From: Fratercula arctica
Lineage: Eukaryota; Chordata; Aves; Charadriiformes; Alcidae
Assembly (NCBI GenBank): GCA_947846985.1
Contig: CANTUZ010000004.1
Coordinates: forward strand, 49,329,672-49,393,671
Reading direction: 5' to 3'
Length of the DNA: 64,000 bases
Below are positions 61,401-64,000 of this stretch, piece after piece. The notes under the pieces were generated by a model. It did no database searches and was not told the DNA's origin. It saw nothing but the letters and a program-made list of their open reading frames with translations. Both the position numbers and the translations under genes were made by a program. Numbering within the stretch: the first letter of the stretch is position 1; every line of letters begins with the position of its first letter.

Positions 61401-62465
61401 TGAAGGAGACAGTGATTTAGAACTTTAACATGACCCAGAGCAGAATCTGGGAAAGAATCTTGAATTAATTTTCTGGTTCATCTTGTTCATAAGCATGATT
61501 TGTAAGCTATTAGCACTTGCACAGAATCTCTTGTATTGACTGAACTCTTTCAATATTGTTCAGACCGTTAATCCTCTTATTTTATATTGTTTCATATTGC
61601 ATAGGTAAAGTCTTAGAATGTTTTGTAAAGGCACAGTAGGTCTCCTGTGTTAGAACCCTTCAAAGGAAAAAGCGTTTTGAGGGTTAAAAGTGATAGTGCT
61701 GGAAATGCATGCTATTAGTTTTACTGCAGTATGGCTGTATCTTTGCCAGCATTGAAGACTCAAAAATAGATGATGCTGATGCATTCCTGTTAGGGAAAAA
61801 GTCCTATATTTGTGTTAGCCTTCAGGCTTATGGCTCAGGTTTGCATAGCTGAGGAAACAGTAGCCTGTTACTGGAGAGATAAGCCACTTAACACAGAACT
61901 AGTTTTCTTCCTGTTATAAATACAGTAACACTTTATGTTAACTCTTATTAAAATGGCTTGACCATATAAGGAGTAATATAAACTGAGAATTATTGCCATA
62001 TGTCAGTAAAAGTATGGAGGCATCATCCTACAGAGTTATCTTAGGAAGATTAAAATCTATACTGTCACTATCTTGATTTTCAGTTTATCTAATAAAAAGA
62101 CTTTGAGTCTGTTAAGTCCTGTTTCCCTAGATCAGTTGTTCTCCATGTATAAGAGCGTAACCTGGAAGAAGTATGGACAGCGTAGTGGATTGTCTCACTA
62201 CCTGAGGCTCTTAAGGTTGCCATGTGCCCTTCTACAAAGTTGGCTGTCCTTGAGAGTAAATTTGCATGAGTCACTGGCATGTAAATGGACACTATTCCAT
62301 GTGCTGGCAAACATGACTTGTGACTCAGTTCCCTACGTGGATATAGCATGGCTTAGGCATACCTGAAACTCAGTTGTTTTTTTTTCCTGTCTTCAACAGA
62401 CTAAAGAAAATGATGAACTGACGAAAATCTGTGATGACTTGATCTTGAAGATGGAAAAAATTTGA
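46443..62465 (+). CDS. TACC3: Transforming acidic coiled-coil-containing protein 3
   Basis: TACC3 joins ch-TOG and clathrin on spindle microtubules under Aurora A control. Coding exons: 46443-46613, 46753-46898, 49338-50435, 51572-51671, 52133-52325, 53378-53430, 54303-54436, 54527-54638, 55352-55504, 57900-57976, 58075-58118, 59167-59327, 60691-60797, 61008-61128, 62400-62465. All have GT-AG borders and joined phases; total 911 aa (human 838). The N-terminus (SLQILN..., [10 protein letters not shown]) matches human. The large exon 49338-50435 holds the acidic, Ser-rich middle with two D-L-(N/D)-D...NPF repeats. [19 protein letters not shown] carries the Aurora A phosphosite equivalent (human Ser558; Ser597 here). 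Residues about 680-911 are the TACC coiled coil ([49 protein letters not shown] end). Intact. Confidence 0.97.
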
Positions 62466-62552
62466 TAGCTTAACTGTCTTGTAAATATGTCCAGTCTGAC
62501 TTCCTGTCTTGTGTGTTCACTCGCTTTTTTTAATTGTGTATGTGCGGAGAAA

Positions 62553-62619
62553 AATAAAACTCAAGTTGCACTTGTCTTGCCTGTTATTGGCTGTATCTTC
62601 TGTAGAAAATTTCAATAAA
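62553..62619 (+). terminator. TACC3: TACC3 polyadenylation signals
   Basis: Two AATAAA hexamers, 62553-62558 and 62614-62619, lie 88 and 149 bp after the stop codon, so the 3' UTR is short. A third AATAAA is further down at about 62851. Confidence 0.8.
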
Positions 62620-62639
62620 CTCAAGTTTGGTTGCCACTT

Positions 62640-64000
62640 CCAGTAGGTAGCAGTGTCTTGCATAATACTTTCACATGTCACTCAAAGGAAAAACTTAGTT
62701 GTCTCACCCTCAGTCTTTTCCCTGTGTAAGAACACCAAGGTTCTGTACTCATGACCTGGCTTTGCTAGTGAGGGTCAGGATGGGTCATTGTTGCTACTGT
62801 GCTCTTCCTGCTGTCTCATTTAATCAAAACATTCCAGAGTTACAAGACTGCAATAAAACTTGACCTTTCGCAAATGCTAAAAAGTATTTAATGATGTTAA
62901 AAAAAAAAAAAAATTTGGAACTTCAGTTGTGGTTTGGTTGTGTGGTGTTTTGTTTGTTTTTTTTTTCTTTAAGAGGAGCTGGATTGACCCTGCTTTTGTC
63001 AACAAGCCCAGCAGAGTACTGAATAGCAGGATAGATTGCTTGCTACTCTGTCTCCAGTATTTTTTTTTTTGATGTTGCTAGTCTGTCCCATGCTGCTGAC
63101 TTTCTAGTCACCACTCAAACCCCCTGCCAGTTGCCTTAATGGAAAGCCTCGAGAGGTATAGGCTGCAGGTCACAGGTTCTGATGAAGTCAGCTTTAATGA
63201 GGGCAACAGCAGACATCTCAGATAAGTGGTTATTATCTAACACACATTAACAGGATTGTCTCATTGCAAGCTACAGCTTTTCATTTCTAGTATTACTGGG
63301 AGGTCATTCCCTCACTTGCCTGACTAGTAGCTGGGCCTTCCTCTCAGGAGAGCTGTTGCTGCTAGGGATGCTCTTAGCTGTACTTGGAACCCTTCCCTTA
63401 TATGTGAGGGTAGTCACCCAGGGCAGGTGGAAAAAGGAGTAGCAGGGCTGAGGAGTCTGAAGTCTACTCCTCAGTTAGGTAGCTACAGCTCAGTATTGTT
63501 ATATGTGTATCGGCAACTATATGTGGGGTTTTCTTTCATTTCTGCACTGAGAGTGTCAGTATGACATCAGTAGCAACAATACTGAGTTGTGCTGCTGTAT
63601 TTTTTTTTTCAGTTATAGCTTAGGAAATTTCCAGAGCAACAGAGAAAAAATTAGTCCATGAACACAGTGTACCAAAACAAAATTAACTCCCTGCCTCAAC
63701 TTCAGATAGCAGGGATTACTCAAGGCTGTGTCTTGGGATGTTCCTTTGTATAGACTGAACTATACGCATGAGAAATCTTGTATTTGGTCTGATTTGTGAA
63801 CTGCCTTGCCCTTGTGTGTTTAATTATGGGAACTGATTTCTGTTAAAGTCCTCAAAGAGTACTGAGGTTGCAGGCTGATGTTAGCCTACAATTAGATACA
63901 GTTCAGTGTAATACCACAAAGGTTAGACCTGCTCTTTCCACCCTGCTCACCACCGTGGTGTGATGAGCTGGACAAACTGGTCTAAAGGAAAGGATGTTGA
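62640..64000. other. TACC3 3' flank
   Basis: No gene or repeat family recognised; several A/T homopolymers. In the syntenic human order FGFR3 would be next, but no exon of it is seen. Confidence 0.5.

Noticed and set aside
1..64000. CRISPR arrays, bacterial operons, tRNA or rRNA genes
   Set aside because: None seen; the content is intron-bearing vertebrate DNA.

Overview
The window is vertebrate, and almost certainly avian, nuclear DNA. Four CR1 LINE fragments are present, with the antisense 'tggaagggacctt' 3'-end signature. There is also a solo ERV LTR of a kind common in bird genomes. Genes are short-exon, intron-rich and GT-AG spliced, and CpG islands mark the promoters. Gene order SLBP - TMEM129 - TACC3 matches the human 4p16.3 block, with SLBP and TMEM129 on the minus strand and TACC3 divergent on the plus strand.

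1-4.5 kb: the first four coding exons of canonical SLBP (minus strand; the rest lies beyond position 1), with a CpG-island promoter holding E2F-type sites. 4.5-11.2 kb: mostly repeats and unrecognised DNA. 11.2-25.1 kb: a second SLBP-related locus on the same strand. It has its own CpG-island first exon (25.1 kb) and N-terminal exon (23.4 kb), a TTPE-type exon (21.6 kb) and two RNA-binding-domain exons (20.8 and 18.2 kb). Downstream lie four more open, properly spliced exon copies (17.2, 16.4, 15.3, 14.9 kb), a broken RNA-binding exon (13.6 kb) and a possible terminal exon (12.6 kb). Nearly all internal exons in both loci have the same 2-2 phase, so they behave as interchangeable cassettes. 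The second SLBP lacks the exon that carries the cyclin-binding KRKL-type motif, which suggests a form not destroyed at the end of S phase, like the oocyte SLBP2 of frogs and fish.

25.3-40 kb: TMEM129, an ER-membrane E3 ubiquitin ligase, complete in four coding exons (362 aa). Its last intron holds a 3.5-kb, 5-bp-TSD endogenous retrovirus in the opposite orientation. Inside that provirus lies a minus-strand fragment of an R2-superclade (restriction-like-endonuclease) non-LTR retrotransposon, a class normally tied to rDNA or other specific targets.

40-62.6 kb: the TMEM129/TACC3 intergenic promoter region, with a ZNF143-type site near each gene and CCAAT plus CHR elements at TACC3. TACC3 follows, complete with 15 coding exons (911 aa). 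Its first intron starts with a G-rich minisatellite of about 60-bp units. 62.6-64 kb: TACC3 3' flank with nothing recognised.

The genes share a cell-cycle theme. SLBP drives S-phase histone mRNA processing, TACC3 stabilises mitotic spindle microtubules, and the promoter motifs (E2F; CCAAT/CHR) fit those phases. The most unusual content is the SLBP exon-cassette array and the R2-in-ERV composite.
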